A DNA stretch of 64,000 bases from Nocardioides acrostichi (lineage in GTDB: Bacteria; Actinomycetota; Actinomycetes; Propionibacteriales; Nocardioidaceae). Below the pieces are notes generated by a model. The model ran no database searches and had not been told where the DNA came from. It was given only the letters and a program-made list of their open reading frames with translations. A program made the translations under genes and the position numbers. The stretch is from NCBI RefSeq assembly GCF_015319165.1, contig NZ_JADIVZ010000001.1, positions 496,001 to 560,000 of the forward strand, given 5' to 3'. Shown piece by piece: positions 29,121-38,226 of this stretch (the first letter of the stretch is position 1; each line of letters begins with the position of its first letter).

Positions 29121-30353
29121 ATGTCACGCCGCTCCTGCCCCGCGCTCGCGCACCGGTACCGTCCGGTGCTGCTGATCGGGGCCGCCGCCTTGGCGCTCGC
29201 GGCCCTCAGCGGCTGCGAGACGTCGTCGCAGTCCGGTGCGCAGGAGCGTGCCGCGGCCACGTCTGGAGACGACTCCGCGACCGAGCCGGCGGTCCAAGTG
29301 CCCGAGCCCGCGTTCACCAGCAACGTCGACGGCGCCAAGAACGTAGCGGTCGACACGCGCGTGGCCGTCACCGTCGAGAACGCCACGTTGAAGTCGGTCA
29401 CCGTGAAGTCGCCCGAGGGCGCGGTCGCGGGTGACCTGGCCGGCAACAAGTACAGCTGGCGCGCCTCCGACCTGCTCGAGCCGGGCACCACCTACCAGGT
29501 GATCGCCAAGGGCACCGACGAGGCCGGAGATCCGGTGCGCAACGCCAGCCGGTTCACCACCCAGGCGTTGACCCTCGACCAGCAGACCTACCCCTCGATC
29601 GCGCCGTTGGACGGCGAGACCGTCGGCGTCGGCATGCCCGTCATCGTCCACTTCGACGTGCCCGTGACCGACCGCGCTGCCATCGAGAAGCACCTCACCG
29701 TCACCTCGACGCCGAAGCAGGCCGGCAGCTGGCACTGGATCAGCGACAACGAGGTGCACTGGCGCCCCCAGAGCTACTGGAAGCCCGGCACCAGCGTGCA
29801 CGTCGCGGCCGACATCAACAGCATTCCGGCCGGCAACGGTATCTACGGGCAGATGGACCGCGATGCCGACTTCACGGTCGGTGACGCGCACATCTACAAG
29901 GTCAACGCCCAGACCCACCAGATGCAGGTGTTCCGCAACGGCAAGCTGCTGCGCACCATCCCGATCACCACGGGCAAGCCGGGCTTCGACACCCGGAACG
30001 GCACCAAGGTCATCATCGAGAAGTTCGCCTCCAAGCGGATGAACTCCGAGACCGTCGGCATCGGCGGCTCCGAGGCCTACGACCTCGACAACGTGCAATG
30101 GGCGATGCGCCTGACGTACTCGGGTGAGTTCATCCACGCCGCACCGTGGTCGGTGGGCAGCCAGGGCTACGCCAACGTCTCGCACGGTTGCACCGGCATG
30201 TCCACGGAGAACGCCGCCTGGCTGTACGCCATGAGCCGCCGCGGCGACGTCGTCGTGACCACCGGCACCAACGGCAGCCAGATGGACCTCACCAACGGTT
30301 ACGGGGACTGGAACGAGTCCTACGCCCAGTACCGGCAGGGGTCGGCCCTCTAA
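29121..30353 (+). CDS. L,D-transpeptidase lipoprotein with Ig-like domains
   Basis: A 410-residue cell-wall enzyme that makes 3-3 cross-links in peptidoglycan. A lipobox (LAALSGCET, Cys ~33) anchors it outside the membrane. A Ser/Thr-rich linker leads to two Ig-like domains (~65-150 and 155-250), as in mycobacterial LdtMt2/LdtB. The YkuD catalytic domain (~255-385) has the active-site motif SHGCTGMS with the nucleophilic Cys and the upstream His in GEFIHAAPW. The conserved TTGKPGFDTRNG is also seen. The ATG lies 144 bases beyond the cta terminator, so it has its own promoter. A GC-rich imperfect hairpin (30385-30423) follows. Confidence 0.94.
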   Translation: MSRRSCPALAHRYRPVLLIGAAALALAALSGCETSSQSGAQERAAATSGDDSATEPAVQVPEPAFTSNVDGAKNVAVDTRVAVTVENATLKSVTVKSPEGAVAGDLAGNKYSWRASDLLEPGTTYQVIAKGTDEAGDPVRNASRFTTQALTLDQQTYPSIAPLDGETVGVGMPVIVHFDVPVTDRAAIEKHLTVTSTPKQAGSWHWISDNEVHWRPQSYWKPGTSVHVAADINSIPAGNGIYGQMDRDADFTVGDAHIYKVNAQTHQMQVFRNGKLLRTIPITTGKPGFDTRNGTKVIIEKFASKRMNSETVGIGGSEAYDLDNVQWAMRLTYSGEFIHAAPWSVGSQGYANVSHGCTGMSTENAAWLYAMSRRGDVVVTTGTNGSQMDLTNGYGDWNESYAQYRQGSAL

Positions 30354-30428
30354 GCCGCTGCGCGGCCCCCTGGCTGCTGCCCGCGGCCTCGGGGTCGTCG
30401 CTTCGCCCGCCCCCCGAGAGGCCAGGAT

Positions 30429-30482
30429 CTCGCTGCGCTCGCCGCTCGTTGTCTTCCGAGCAACCAGGCTCGCTGCGCTCGC
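30429..30482. repeat. Two copies of a 14-bp CTCGCTGCGCTCGC element
   Basis: CTCGCTGCGCTCGC occurs at 30429-30442 and again at 30469-30482. It lies in the 464-base gene-free stretch 30354-30817 between the L,D-transpeptidase and qcrB. Such elements look like dispersed GC-rich intergenic repeats; no function can be read. Confidence 0.5.
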
Positions 30483-30578
30483 GGTGGCTCGAGCTGCTGA
30501 CGCGGCCGTGCCCGCTCACCGTTGGCGCCACGCCTTCACTCGTGACCGTCGGGTGACTCTGAGGGTCTGCCCGCCCCT

Positions 30579-30690
30579 CCGGTTGCCCGCCTGTCCGGTT
30601 GCCCGCCTGTCCGGTTGCCCGCCTGTCCGGTTGCCCGCCTGTCCGGTTGCCCGCCTGTCCGGTTGCCCGCCTGTCCGGTTGCCCGCCTGT
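30579..30690. repeat. Seven perfect copies of a 16-bp tandem repeat
   Basis: The unit CCGGTTGCCCGCCTGT is repeated seven times without a change (7 x 16 = 112 bases), with a truncated eighth copy (CCGGTGG) after it. It lies in the gene-free interval between the convergent L,D-transpeptidase and qcrB genes. Open frames through it give only periodic R/P/A/C or T/G/N/R peptides and are not genes. Confidence 0.97.
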
Positions 30691-30753
30691 CCGGTGGTTC
30701 GGGTGGCTGGTGGCTCCTCTGGCTGCCGGGTTGTGTGACTCCGAACGCCGAAC

Positions 30754-30792
30754 GGCCCCGGGTGGTGGGGGAGTGCCCACCGGCCCGGGGCC
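30754..30792 (-). terminator. Terminator of the ctaE-qcrCAB operon
   Basis: GGCCCCGGG (30754-30762) pairs with CCCGGGGCC (30784-30792), continued inside by GGTGGG/CCCACC. It lies 26 bases beyond the qcrB stop on the minus strand. Confidence 0.8.
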
Positions 30793-30817
30793 GTCGTCGT
30801 CTTGGTCGTGCTGTGGC

Positions 30818-32575
30818 TCAGTGGCCGCCGCGCAGGGGCTGCTCGCTGGTCTCGTGCGTGCCGCCGAAGTCGTCGAACTGGTGCCCGTCGGCGGGGTAGC
30901 CCTCGCCGGCCGCTTGGAGGGCGTGCTCGTGCTCGGCGTGGTGGTGCGCCTCCTCGAGCTCCGCCGCGGTCGGCTTCTGGATGTTGTCGGCGTACCAGAG
31001 CGTCGAGAGCTTGGCTCGCAGGCCGGCCAGACGACCACCCGGGGTCGGGATGCCGTTCTGGTCGGTCTCCTCGCCCGGCACGTACACCTCGTCGCGGTCG
31101 CGGGCGGTGAGCGTGTAGGCGCGGGACTCACTGATCGGCAGGTGCTTCTCGCTGTAGCCACCCTCGGGGGAGCGCATGATGATGCCGGTCTCGTAGCCGT
31201 GCAGCAGGGTCTCCTCGTCGTGACGCTGAAGCGAGATGCACCACCGTCGCGCGATGAAGAACGCGATGGCCGGCCCCACGAACACTGCCACGCGCATGAA
31301 GTGCGTGATGGCGTTGATGCTCATGCCGAACTTGATGGCGATGATGTCGTTGCCGCCCGCTGCCCAGAGCAGGCCGTAGAAGGTCATGAGGGAGACCATG
31401 AGGGCGGTGCGAGTCGGGGCGTTGCGTGGGCGCTCGAGCAAGTGGTGCTCTCGTTTGTCGCCGGTGATCCACGATTCGAGGAAGGGCAGCAGCATGAGGA
31501 TCGTGAACATCAGGCCGGGCAGCACGATGATCGGCAAGAACACGTTGAACGCGAACGTGTGGCCCCAGAAGTGGAACTCCCAGCCCGGCATGATGCGCAG
31601 TGCGCCGTCGGGCCACCCCATGTACCAGTCGGGCTGGGATCCTGCGGTGACCTTGGTCGGGTCGTAGGGGCCGTACTTCCAGATGGGGTTGATGCCGAGC
31701 AGGCCGCCCATGAGCGCGGTCACGCCGAAGACGATGAAGAAGAAACCGCCGGCCTTGGCCATGTAGACCGGCATCAGCGGGAAGCCGACGACGTTCTCCT
31801 CGGTCCGGCCGGGGCCGGGCCACTGCGTGTGCTTGTGGAAGACCAGCAGCAGCATGTGGGCGCCGATGAGAGCCAGCAAGATGCCCGGGATCAGCAGCAC
31901 GTGCACCGTGTAGAGGCGGGGGATGATCGAGTCACCGGGGAACTCGCCACCGAAGAGCAGGAAGCTCATGTAGGTGCCCACCAGCGGCATCGACTTCATG
32001 AAGCCGTCGGCGGCACGGATCCCGGTGCCGGAGAGCAGGTCGTCGGGCAGGGAGTAGCCGGTGAAGCCCTCCAGCGTGCCCAGGAGCAGCAGCAGCGAGC
32101 CGATGACCCAGTTGAGCTCACGCGGCTTGCGGAACGCGCCGGTGAAGTAGACGCGCAGCAGGTGGATCATCATCGCGGCGATGAAGATCATGGCGGCCCA
32201 GTGGTGCATCTGCCGCATGAGCAGGCCACCGCGGACGTCGAAGGAGATGTGCAGCGTCGAGGCCATGGCGTCCGACATCTCCACACCGCGCAGGCGCGAG
32301 TAGGAGCCGTCGTAGGTGACCTCGGCCATGCTGGGGTGGAACCAGAGCGTGAGGAAGACGCCGGTCAGCAGGAGCACGATGAAGCTCCACAGCGCGACCT
32401 CGCCCAGCATGAAGGACCAGTGGTCGGGGAAGACCTTGCGGATCTGCTTCTTCATGGCGGTGCCGAGGCCGAGGCGCTCGTCGGCCCAGCTGGCCACCGC
32501 TCCGACCTTGTTCGGCTTGTCGGGGGTGGCTGCGCCCTTGTTGCTGGTCGCCACCTTGCTCGTGTCGATGCTCAC
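30818..32575 (-). CDS. qcrB: Cytochrome bc1 complex cytochrome b subunit
   Basis: A 585-residue actinobacterial cytochrome b with 8 main membrane helices. The bis-histidine haem ligands lie in MRQMHHWAAMIF and in the fourth-helix VHVLLIPGILLALIGAHMLLL (as shorter parts). The quinol site PDW-type segment appears as AGSQPDWYMGWPDG. A long hydrophilic C-terminus (~100 residues, ending HHHAEHEH and QFDDFGG) is typical of the QcrB of bcc complexes. It oxidises menaquinol and passes electrons via QcrA and QcrC to the aa3 oxidase. The GTG start overlaps the qcrA stop (GTGA). Confidence 0.97.
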   Translation of the reverse strand: MSIDTSKVATSNKGAATPDKPNKVGAVASWADERLGLGTAMKKQIRKVFPDHWSFMLGEVALWSFIVLLLTGVFLTLWFHPSMAEVTYDGSYSRLRGVEMSDAMASTLHISFDVRGGLLMRQMHHWAAMIFIAAMMIHLLRVYFTGAFRKPRELNWVIGSLLLLLGTLEGFTGYSLPDDLLSGTGIRAADGFMKSMPLVGTYMSFLLFGGEFPGDSIIPRLYTVHVLLIPGILLALIGAHMLLLVFHKHTQWPGPGRTEENVVGFPLMPVYMAKAGGFFFIVFGVTALMGGLLGINPIWKYGPYDPTKVTAGSQPDWYMGWPDGALRIMPGWEFHFWGHTFAFNVFLPIIVLPGLMFTILMLLPFLESWITGDKREHHLLERPRNAPTRTALMVSLMTFYGLLWAAGGNDIIAIKFGMSINAITHFMRVAVFVGPAIAFFIARRWCISLQRHDEETLLHGYETGIIMRSPEGGYSEKHLPISESRAYTLTARDRDEVYVPGEETDQNGIPTPGGRLAGLRAKLSTLWYADNIQKPTAAELEEAHHHAEHEHALQAAGEGYPADGHQFDDFGGTHETSEQPLRGGH

Positions 32576-33696
32576 AGGTCAGCCTCTCCCTGGTCGCCGA
32601 TGTCTTTGGTGTCGCGCTCCCAGAAACTGGGGCCCACCGGCTCGGTGAAGTCGGAGCGGGCGATGAGGTAGCCCTCGTCGTCCACGTCGAGTGGGAGCTG
32701 CGGCAGGTGCCGTCCGGCCGGGCCGAAGACCACTCGACCGGAGTCGGAGAGGTCGAAGGTCGACTGGTGGCACGGGCACAGCAGGTGGTGCGTGGTGCGC
32801 TCGTAGAGCGAGATCGGGCACCCGACGTGGGTGCAGATCTTGGAGTAGCAGACGATGCCGTCGACCGACCAGTTCTCCCGGCCCTCGCCGGGGGTGATGT
32901 CGCCCGGGTCCATGCGCACGACCACCACGGCGGCCTTGGACTTCGCGACCTGGAGGGCGACGCCGTGCAGCGCCGGCTGACCGTTCTCCTGGGTCGGGAA
33001 GATCGCCTCGGGCTCGCCGTTGACGAGGTCGCCGATCTCGAGGTCGGAGACCCGCACCGGCGTGCCGACGACGTCGCGCACGACCTTCATGCCCTTCGAC
33101 CACACCGTGTGCTCGAGGCCGGCGCCCGGATACGGCTGCTCGGCGGTGACCTTGGCGTTGGTGGGGCCGAGATCCCAGAGCATGACCAGGGCCGGGGCGC
33201 CGAGCAGGCCGACGGAGCCGAGCAGGGTGTTGCGGATGAGCGGACGGCGACCGATACCGGAGTCCTCACCGCCGGCGGCGAGCTTCTCCAGCACCTCCGC
33301 GCGATCCTCGTCGGAGGAGCGGGCCGGGTGGCGCAGCTCGGAGATCTCGTGGTCGCTCATCAGCTTGCGGGCCCACTGGATGGTCCCGGCGCCGATGAGC
33401 AGGAGCGCGGCTGCCAGCGTGACGCCGAGACCGACGGTGGAGGCGCCGAGGCCGAGGAAGGTGGTCCAGTTGTCGCCGATGTCAGCGGTGAAGTAGACGA
33501 CGACGAAGAGCACCACGCACACCATCGAGGCGAGGTACATGGCCGCGACCTGACGCTCCGCGCGCTTCTCGGAGTGCTCGTCGACGTCGGTGGGGCGCCA
33601 GGTGTGCTCGGGGAGACCCGGGTTGGCGATCGGCTCCTCCGGCACGGCCGGGACGTGCCCGGTGGGGTCGCCTGCGGGGGTGTCGTGGTCGCTCAC
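32572..33696 (-). CDS. qcrA: Rieske iron-sulfur subunit of the bc1 complex
   Basis: A 374-residue Rieske protein with the three N-terminal membrane helices typical of actinobacteria (near residues 50-72, 82-105 and 165-185). The [2Fe-2S] box is complete: CTHVGCP (Cys-Thr-His) and CPCHQSTF (Cys-Pro-Cys-His). GPAGRHLPQLPL follows it. The N-terminal cytoplasmic part is acidic and Pro-rich. GTG 33696 was chosen because it overlaps the qcrC stop by 4 bases and is followed by a plausible N-terminus (SDHDTPAGDP). The frame continues upstream only as an overlap of qcrC. Electrons pass from quinol via this centre to the dihaem QcrC. Confidence 0.96.
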   Translation of the reverse strand: MSDHDTPAGDPTGHVPAVPEEPIANPGLPEHTWRPTDVDEHSEKRAERQVAAMYLASMVCVVLFVVVYFTADIGDNWTTFLGLGASTVGLGVTLAAALLLIGAGTIQWARKLMSDHEISELRHPARSSDEDRAEVLEKLAAGGEDSGIGRRPLIRNTLLGSVGLLGAPALVMLWDLGPTNAKVTAEQPYPGAGLEHTVWSKGMKVVRDVVGTPVRVSDLEIGDLVNGEPEAIFPTQENGQPALHGVALQVAKSKAAVVVVRMDPGDITPGEGRENWSVDGIVCYSKICTHVGCPISLYERTTHHLLCPCHQSTFDLSDSGRVVFGPAGRHLPQLPLDVDDEGYLIARSDFTEPVGPSFWERDTKDIGDQGEADL

Positions 33697-34565
33697 GCCT
33701 GCACCTTCTTCTTGTTCGTGCGGGTGGTGTGTGCCGCGATCCAGATCGCGAAGCCAACCAGGATGCCGATGCCGCCGACCCAGGCGATGAGGCCCTCGGC
33801 CACCGGGCCGAGGCCGCCCATCCCGAAGCCGCCGTAGTCGGCGGAGTCGTTGAGGCTGCCGAGGTAGGCGATGACGTCGCGCTTCTCCTCGGGGGTCAGG
33901 TTGCCGTTGCTGAACGAGGGCATGTTCGAGGGGCCGGTGAGCAGCGCCTCGTAGATGTACTTCGGCTCGACGCCGCGGATCTTCGGGGCGGAGCCGCCCT
34001 CGGGCATGGCGCCGCCGGAACCCTCGAAGTTGTGGCACGCCGTGCAGTTGGTGAGGAAGATCTGGCCACCGCGCACGATCGCGGCCTCCTGCGCCTCGTC
34101 CGTCATGTTGTCGAGGCTGTAGTCGGAGGAGTTCGGGACCGCCGGGCCTGGGCCGAGCGAGGCGACGTAGGCGGCCAGGGCGTCGATCTCGTCCTGGTCG
34201 TAGGCCTCGGGCTTGCTGGGCGCCTGGGCGCCGGCCTGGGCCATCGGCATGCGGCCGGTGCCGACCTGGAAGTCGACCGCGGCGGCGCCGACGCCGACCA
34301 GGGAGGGGCCGAGTTGGTTGCCGCGCAGGGTCGTGACGCCCTCGCCGTTGGTGCCGTGGCACGTCGAGCAGCCGACGAGGAACAGCTTGCGACCCTGCTC
34401 GGCGAGCTCGGTGTCGCTCTGGGTCTTCGCGGCGTTCGCGGGCGACAACACGGCGGTGTAGAGGGCGCCGGCGGTGAGCAGGCCCAGCAGCAGGAGAAGC
34501 GCACCCGCGATCGGCCGCCGGCGGTGGCGGGAGATGCGTCCTGCGGTTCGGTTCAGCAAGTGCAC
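33693..34565 (-). CDS. qcrC: Dihaem cytochrome c subunit of the bc1 complex
   Basis: A 290-residue membrane-tethered cytochrome with two CxxCH haem sites: CSTCHG (~66-70) and CTACHN (~175-179). This dihaem form replaces soluble cytochrome c and wires bcc directly to aa3 in actinobacteria. A signal or anchor helix is at ~20-43 and a C-terminal helix at ~255-280 ends in the basic TTRTNKKKVQA. Axial Met candidates lie in GRMPMAQ and SNMPSFS. GTG 34565 has AAGAGGAC 7 nt upstream. It overlaps qcrA by 4 bases. Confidence 0.97.
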   Translation of the reverse strand: MHLLNRTAGRISRHRRRPIAGALLLLLGLLTAGALYTAVLSPANAAKTQSDTELAEQGRKLFLVGCSTCHGTNGEGVTTLRGNQLGPSLVGVGAAAVDFQVGTGRMPMAQAGAQAPSKPEAYDQDEIDALAAYVASLGPGPAVPNSSDYSLDNMTDEAQEAAIVRGGQIFLTNCTACHNFEGSGGAMPEGGSAPKIRGVEPKYIYEALLTGPSNMPSFSNGNLTPEEKRDVIAYLGSLNDSADYGGFGMGGLGPVAEGLIAWVGGIGILVGFAIWIAAHTTRTNKKKVQA

Positions 34566-34612
34566 GTCAAAGTCCTCTTAGGCATCGATGCTAGCGCGGG
34601 CGGCGGGGCGAG

Positions 34613-35251
34613 TCACTTGATGAGGTAGATCGTCGCGAACAGACCGATCCACACCACGTCGACGAAGTGCCAGTAGTAGGAGACGACGATCGCGCTGACC
34701 GCCTGCTCGTGGGTGAAACGCTTGGCCAGGTAGGTGCGGCCGAGCACCAGCAAGAAGGCGATGAGTCCGCCGGTGACGTGCAGGCCGTGGAACCCGGTGG
34801 TCAGGTAGAACATCGAGCCGTAGGCGGACGAGGGGATGGTCACGCCCTCCTGGATGAGCGTGGCGTACTCGACGGCCTGGCCGCCGATGAACACGGCGCC
34901 CATGAGGTAGGTCAGGATGAACCACTCGCGCAGGCCCCAGGCGAGGAAGTTGAACACCGAGCCGGAGCGGCCCACCTGCCCGCGCTCGGCCGCGAACACG
35001 CCGGCCTGGCAGGTGAGGGAGGACAGCACCAGGATCGTGGTGTTGGCCGCCGCGAAGGGCACATCGAGGTGTGCGGTGTTCTGAGACCACAGCTCGGGGC
35101 TGACCGCACGGATCGTGAAGTACGCCGCGAACAGGGCGGCGAAGAACATCAGCTCGCTGGAGAGCCAGATGATCGTGCCGACGCTGACCATGCTCGGTCG
35201 GTCGTGATGCCCGTGGAGCCGGGATGCTGGGATGGTTGCCGCTGTCGCCAC
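34613..35251 (-). CDS. ctaE: Cytochrome c oxidase subunit III
   Basis: A ~212-residue subunit with about five membrane helices, of the short actinobacterial type. Conserved segments are [23 protein letters not shown], with the family's Glu, then [13 protein letters not shown] and [18 protein letters not shown] 35251 is preferred over the frame opening at 35290 because a CATAAT hexamer lies at 35258-35263, 6 nt upstream, so the transcript would start at or next to the GTG. It heads ctaE-qcrC-qcrA-qcrB, the standard supercomplex operon, and is divergent from ctaG. Confidence 0.95.
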   Translation of the reverse strand: MATAATIPASRLHGHHDRPSMVSVGTIIWLSSELMFFAALFAAYFTIRAVSPELWSQNTAHLDVPFAAANTTILVLSSLTCQAGVFAAERGQVGRSGSVFNFLAWGLREWFILTYLMGAVFIGGQAVEYATLIQEGVTIPSSAYGSMFYLTTGFHGLHVTGGLIAFLLVLGRTYLAKRFTHEQAVSAIVVSYYWHFVDVVWIGLFATIYLIK

Positions 35252-35257
35252 CCCAGC

Positions 35258-35263
35258 ATTATG
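35258..35263 (-). promoter_or_regulatory. -10-like box of the ctaE-qcrCAB operon
   Basis: CATAAT (minus strand) is the most AT-rich hexamer around and ends 6 nt before GTG 35251, which puts transcription start at about the start codon. No convincing -35 is seen. A leaderless mRNA is inferred. Confidence 0.5.
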
Positions 35264-35349
35264 GACCGTGGTCCACCCGAAGGGTGACATCGCCCCCCGG
35301 TCGGCGCCGCGGTGCCGGAGTGGCGTCTTCGGCCGCCTATCGTGGCGGC

Positions 35350-36318
35350 GTGTTCATCGGTTCCGCGCCAGCGCTCGCGACGGGCTCCCCGCTCGATCAG
35401 CCCGTGCTGCCGCAGTTCCATCTCTCGACCGTGTGGACGTCGTGGTCCTTCGAGCCGGTGCCGCTGGTCATCACCGTGTGGGCGGTGGGCCTCTACCTGC
35501 TCGGGGTGCTCTCGCTGCACCGGCGAGGCGACCGATGGCCGATCGGTCGCACCTGCGCGTTCGTCGTGCTCGGGATGGGTGCGTTCGTCGTCGCCAGCAT
35601 GTCGGGCCTGGCCACCTACGACACCACGCTGCTCAGCGTGCACATGGTGCAGCACATGGTGCTCTCCATGGTGGTGCCGCTCGCCCTGGCCCTCGGTGCA
35701 CCCGTGACGCTCGCCCTGCGGACGCTGCCCCCTCGCCCTCGGCGCTGGCTGCTCGGCGTCCTGCACTGGCGCGTCGTCCGGGTGCTGTCGTTCCCACCGC
35801 TCACGTTCGCGCTGTACGTGGTGTCGCCGTGGGCGCTGTACTTCTCGGGCTGGTACCGGCTGACGCTGGAGTCGGCGTACTGGCACGAGGCGATGCACCT
35901 GCATCTCGTGGCGGTGGGAGCGCTCTTCTTCTGGCCACTGGTCGGCATCGACCCGTTGCCCGGCCGCGTCGGCTACCCGGCGCGGATGATGATGACGGTG
36001 CTCACGCTGCCGTTCCACGCCTTCCTGGGCGTCACGATCATGGGTCAGACCCAGCTCATCGGTGGCGACTGGTACCCACGGCTGCACGACACCGCGATGG
36101 GTTCGTGGCTGCCCGACCCGCTCGCCGACCAGCACCTGGCCGGCGGACTGCTGTGGGGCAGTGGGGATCTGGTGGGGCTGGCGTTCTTCGCGGTGCTGTT
36201 CACCCAGTGGGTGCGGGCCTCGATGCGGGAGGCGGCGCGCGAGGACAGGCGGCTCGATCTGCTCGAGGCGCGGGAGGCCCGGCAACGCGCTGCGGCCGCG
36301 GGGGCCTACGATGAGTGA
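35350..36318 (+). CDS. Cytochrome c oxidase assembly protein (CtaG/caa3_CtaG family)
   Basis: A 322-residue membrane protein of the caa3_CtaG family, thought to help copper insertion or assembly of the oxidase. About seven helices are present, with His-rich membrane or loop segments that suit copper handling: [25 protein letters not shown] and LPFHAFLG. The position divergent from ctaE supports the role. GTG 35350 has a TATCGT box ending 6 nt upstream. The C-terminus is a charged helix ([20 protein letters not shown]). Its last 8 bases overlap the next gene. Confidence 0.88.
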   Translation: MFIGSAPALATGSPLDQPVLPQFHLSTVWTSWSFEPVPLVITVWAVGLYLLGVLSLHRRGDRWPIGRTCAFVVLGMGAFVVASMSGLATYDTTLLSVHMVQHMVLSMVVPLALALGAPVTLALRTLPPRPRRWLLGVLHWRVVRVLSFPPLTFALYVVSPWALYFSGWYRLTLESAYWHEAMHLHLVAVGALFFWPLVGIDPLPGRVGYPARMMMTVLTLPFHAFLGVTIMGQTQLIGGDWYPRLHDTAMGSWLPDPLADQHLAGGLLWGSGDLVGLAFFAVLFTQWVRASMREAAREDRRLDLLEAREARQRAAAAGAYDE

Positions 36319-36739
36319 CGTGAGCGACACGCAGGCCGAGAAGACGCCCCTGAAGGTGCTCGTCTACTCCGACGACGTCAACACGCGGCAGCAGGTCATC
36401 CTCGCCCTCGGACGCCGCCCGCACCCCGAGTTGCCCGAGCTGACCTACATCGAGGTCGCCACCGAGCCGGTCGTGATCTCGAACATGGACGCCGGGCACG
36501 TCGATCTCGCGATCCTCGACGGCGAGGCCGTGCCCGCCGGCGGCCTCGGCATCGCCAAGCAGCTCAAGGACGAGATCTACGGTTGCCCGCCGATCCTCGT
36601 GCTCACCGGGCGACCCCAGGACGCCTGGCTCGCCACGTGGTCGCGGGCCGAGGCAGCCGTGCCGCACCCGCTCGACCCGATCCAACTCGCCGAGACCGTC
36701 GTGGGGCTGCTGCGCTCTCGCGTCCCGGCCACGCGCTGA
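36311..36739 (+). CDS. Receiver-like (pseudo-receiver) domain protein
   Basis: A 142-residue stand-alone domain with the alternating alpha/beta pattern of response-regulator receivers: LKVLVYSDDVNTRQQVI (acidic pair D21-D22), VDLAILDGEAV (D70, phospho-acceptor position), ILVLTGRP (T99). At the place of the conserved lysine it has VPHPLDP, so normal phosphorylation chemistry is doubtful. There is no output domain. The ATG overlaps ctaG by 8 bases, so the two are co-expressed, and trpD follows. It may be a phosphorylation-independent adaptor. Its link with oxidase assembly is only positional. Confidence 0.75.
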   Translation: MSDVSDTQAEKTPLKVLVYSDDVNTRQQVILALGRRPHPELPELTYIEVATEPVVISNMDAGHVDLAILDGEAVPAGGLGIAKQLKDEIYGCPPILVLTGRPQDAWLATWSRAEAAVPHPLDPIQLAETVVGLLRSRVPATR

Positions 36740-36793
36740 CCCGGATCTTCCTCGTAGTCCGTTCCGCAGGCCTTCTCGAAGGAGGGGAGCCCC

Positions 36794-37816
36794 GTGGCCA
36801 CCTGGCCCGACGTGCTCGGCGACCTCGTCGCCGGACGTGACCTCAGCGCCGTCCAGACCGCGTGGGCGATGGGCGAGATCCTGGAGGGCAACGCCACTGC
36901 GGCACAGGTCGCCGGCTTCGCCGTGGCGCTGCGCGCGAAGGGTGAGACCAGCGCCGAGCTGAGCGGCCTGGTCGAGGCCATGTACGCCCGCGCGACCCCT
37001 ATCTCGGTACCGGGCCGGTTGCTCGACGTGGTCGGCACCGGCGGCGACCGCTCGATGTCGGTGAACATCTCGACCATGTCGGCGATCGTGGCCGCGGGCG
37101 CGGGCGCTCGCGTGGTCAAGCACGGCAACCGCTCGGCGTCCTCGCAGTCGGGCTCGGCCGACGTGCTGGAGGCACTCGGCGTCCGGCTCGACCTACCTGC
37201 TGATCGGGTGGCCGAGCTGGCCGAGGAGGTCGGCATCACGTTCTGCTTCGCGGCGGCCTTCCACCCGGCCATGCGGCACGCGGCGGTGCCTCGTCGAGAG
37301 CTGGGCATCGCCACGGCCTTCAACCTGCTCGGCCCGCTCTCGAACCCGGCCCGGCCCCAGGCCATGGCCATCGGCTGCGCCGACGCCTCCCGCGCGCCCG
37401 TGATGGCCCAGGTCTACGCCGAGCGCGGCGTCGACGCCTGGGTGATGCGCGGTGACGACGGCCTCGACGAGCTCACCACGACCACCACGAGTTCGGTGTG
37501 GGCTGTGCACGACGGTGCGGTGGTGGCCCGCACCGTCGACCCGGCGGCTCACGGCATCGCGCCAGCGACCGCGGCCGACCTGCGCGGTGGCGATCCCGCC
37601 TTCAACGCCGAGGTGGTGCGGCGGCTGGTCGCCGGCGGCCCCGGCCCGGTGCGCGACGCCGTGGTGCTCAACGCCGGTGCCGCGCTCGCCGTGCACGACG
37701 CCCCCGGGGCCGAGGTCGACGACGCCCTGGACGCCGGCATCGCCCGCGCCCGCGACGCCATCGACTCCGGCGCCGCAGCCGACCTGCTGGCCCGCTGGGT
37801 GGCCGTCAGCGCGTGA
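36794..37816 (+). CDS. trpD: Anthranilate phosphoribosyltransferase
   Basis: A 340-residue enzyme joining anthranilate and PRPP, the second step of tryptophan synthesis. The PRPP loop [16 protein letters not shown] (~79-94), the substrate region [22 protein letters not shown] and [16 protein letters not shown] are all intact; [12 protein letters not shown] is the late conserved motif. GTG 36794 follows GAAGGAGGGGAG. No other trp gene is near, as for M. tuberculosis trpD, which also sits beside ctaE-qcrCAB. A hairpin follows the stop. It is convergent with the Lrp-type gene. Confidence 0.96.
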   Translation: MATWPDVLGDLVAGRDLSAVQTAWAMGEILEGNATAAQVAGFAVALRAKGETSAELSGLVEAMYARATPISVPGRLLDVVGTGGDRSMSVNISTMSAIVAAGAGARVVKHGNRSASSQSGSADVLEALGVRLDLPADRVAELAEEVGITFCFAAAFHPAMRHAAVPRRELGIATAFNLLGPLSNPARPQAMAIGCADASRAPVMAQVYAERGVDAWVMRGDDGLDELTTTTTSSVWAVHDGAVVARTVDPAAHGIAPATAADLRGGDPAFNAEVVRRLVAGGPGPVRDAVVLNAGAALAVHDAPGAEVDDALDAGIARARDAIDSGAAADLLARWVAVSA

Positions 37817-37859
37817 GGCCGACGGCCCGCCGAGGTCTCAGCCGGTGCCGGCCGAGGCT

Positions 37860-37895
37860 CCCGGTGTGCGGCTGAAGCCTCATCCGCACACGGGG
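37860..37895. terminator. Hairpin between convergent trpD and the Lrp-type gene
   Basis: GTGTGCGG (37864-37871) pairs with CCGCACAC (37884-37891), extended by CCC/GGG after a mismatch, with a 12-nt loop. Confidence 0.6.
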
Positions 37896-37928
37896 AGTTC
37901 ATCACGCGACGGCGGGTGCCGGCCGGGT

Positions 37929-38207
37929 TCAGTCCAGCCCGAGGGAGAACGCGCTCTCGAGATCGTGCCGAGAGTAGGCGCGGAAGGCGATGTGGGTCTC
38001 GGTCGAGGTGACGCCAGGCACCTTGTTGAGCCGGTCGGCGACGACGCTCGAGACCTCGTCGTGGTGCCGTACCCGCACGAGCGCGATGAGATCGATGGCG
38101 CCGGTGACCGAATACACCTCGGAGACCCCGTCGATGGCGGCGATCGACTCGGCGACCTCGGGGATGCGGGCCACGTCGGCGTTGACGAACACGATGGCGG
38201 TGATCAC
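37929..38207 (-). CDS. Stand-alone Lrp/AsnC ligand-binding (RAM) domain protein
   Basis: A 92-residue protein consisting only of the effector-binding domain of Lrp/AsnC regulators, without the helix-turn-helix. The pattern VITAIVFVNADVARIPEVAESI, VSEVYSVTGAIDLIALVRV and GVTSTETHIAFR is diagnostic. Such domains oligomerise and sense amino acids, perhaps acting on other regulators or enzymes. It is next to trpD, but a tryptophan link is speculation. GTG 38207 is preferred to TTG 38216 because TAGTTT ends 7 nt upstream. The -10 overlaps the end of the upstream exonuclease gene. Confidence 0.88.
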   Translation of the reverse strand: MITAIVFVNADVARIPEVAESIAAIDGVSEVYSVTGAIDLIALVRVRHHDEVSSVVADRLNKVPGVTSTETHIAFRAYSRHDLESAFSLGLD

Positions 38208-38226
38208 GACTGCCAAACTACCGTCG

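Noticed and set aside
30484..30738. Open frames through the 16-bp array
   Set aside because: Periodic peptide produced by the repeat itself in every frame; no ribosome-binding site.
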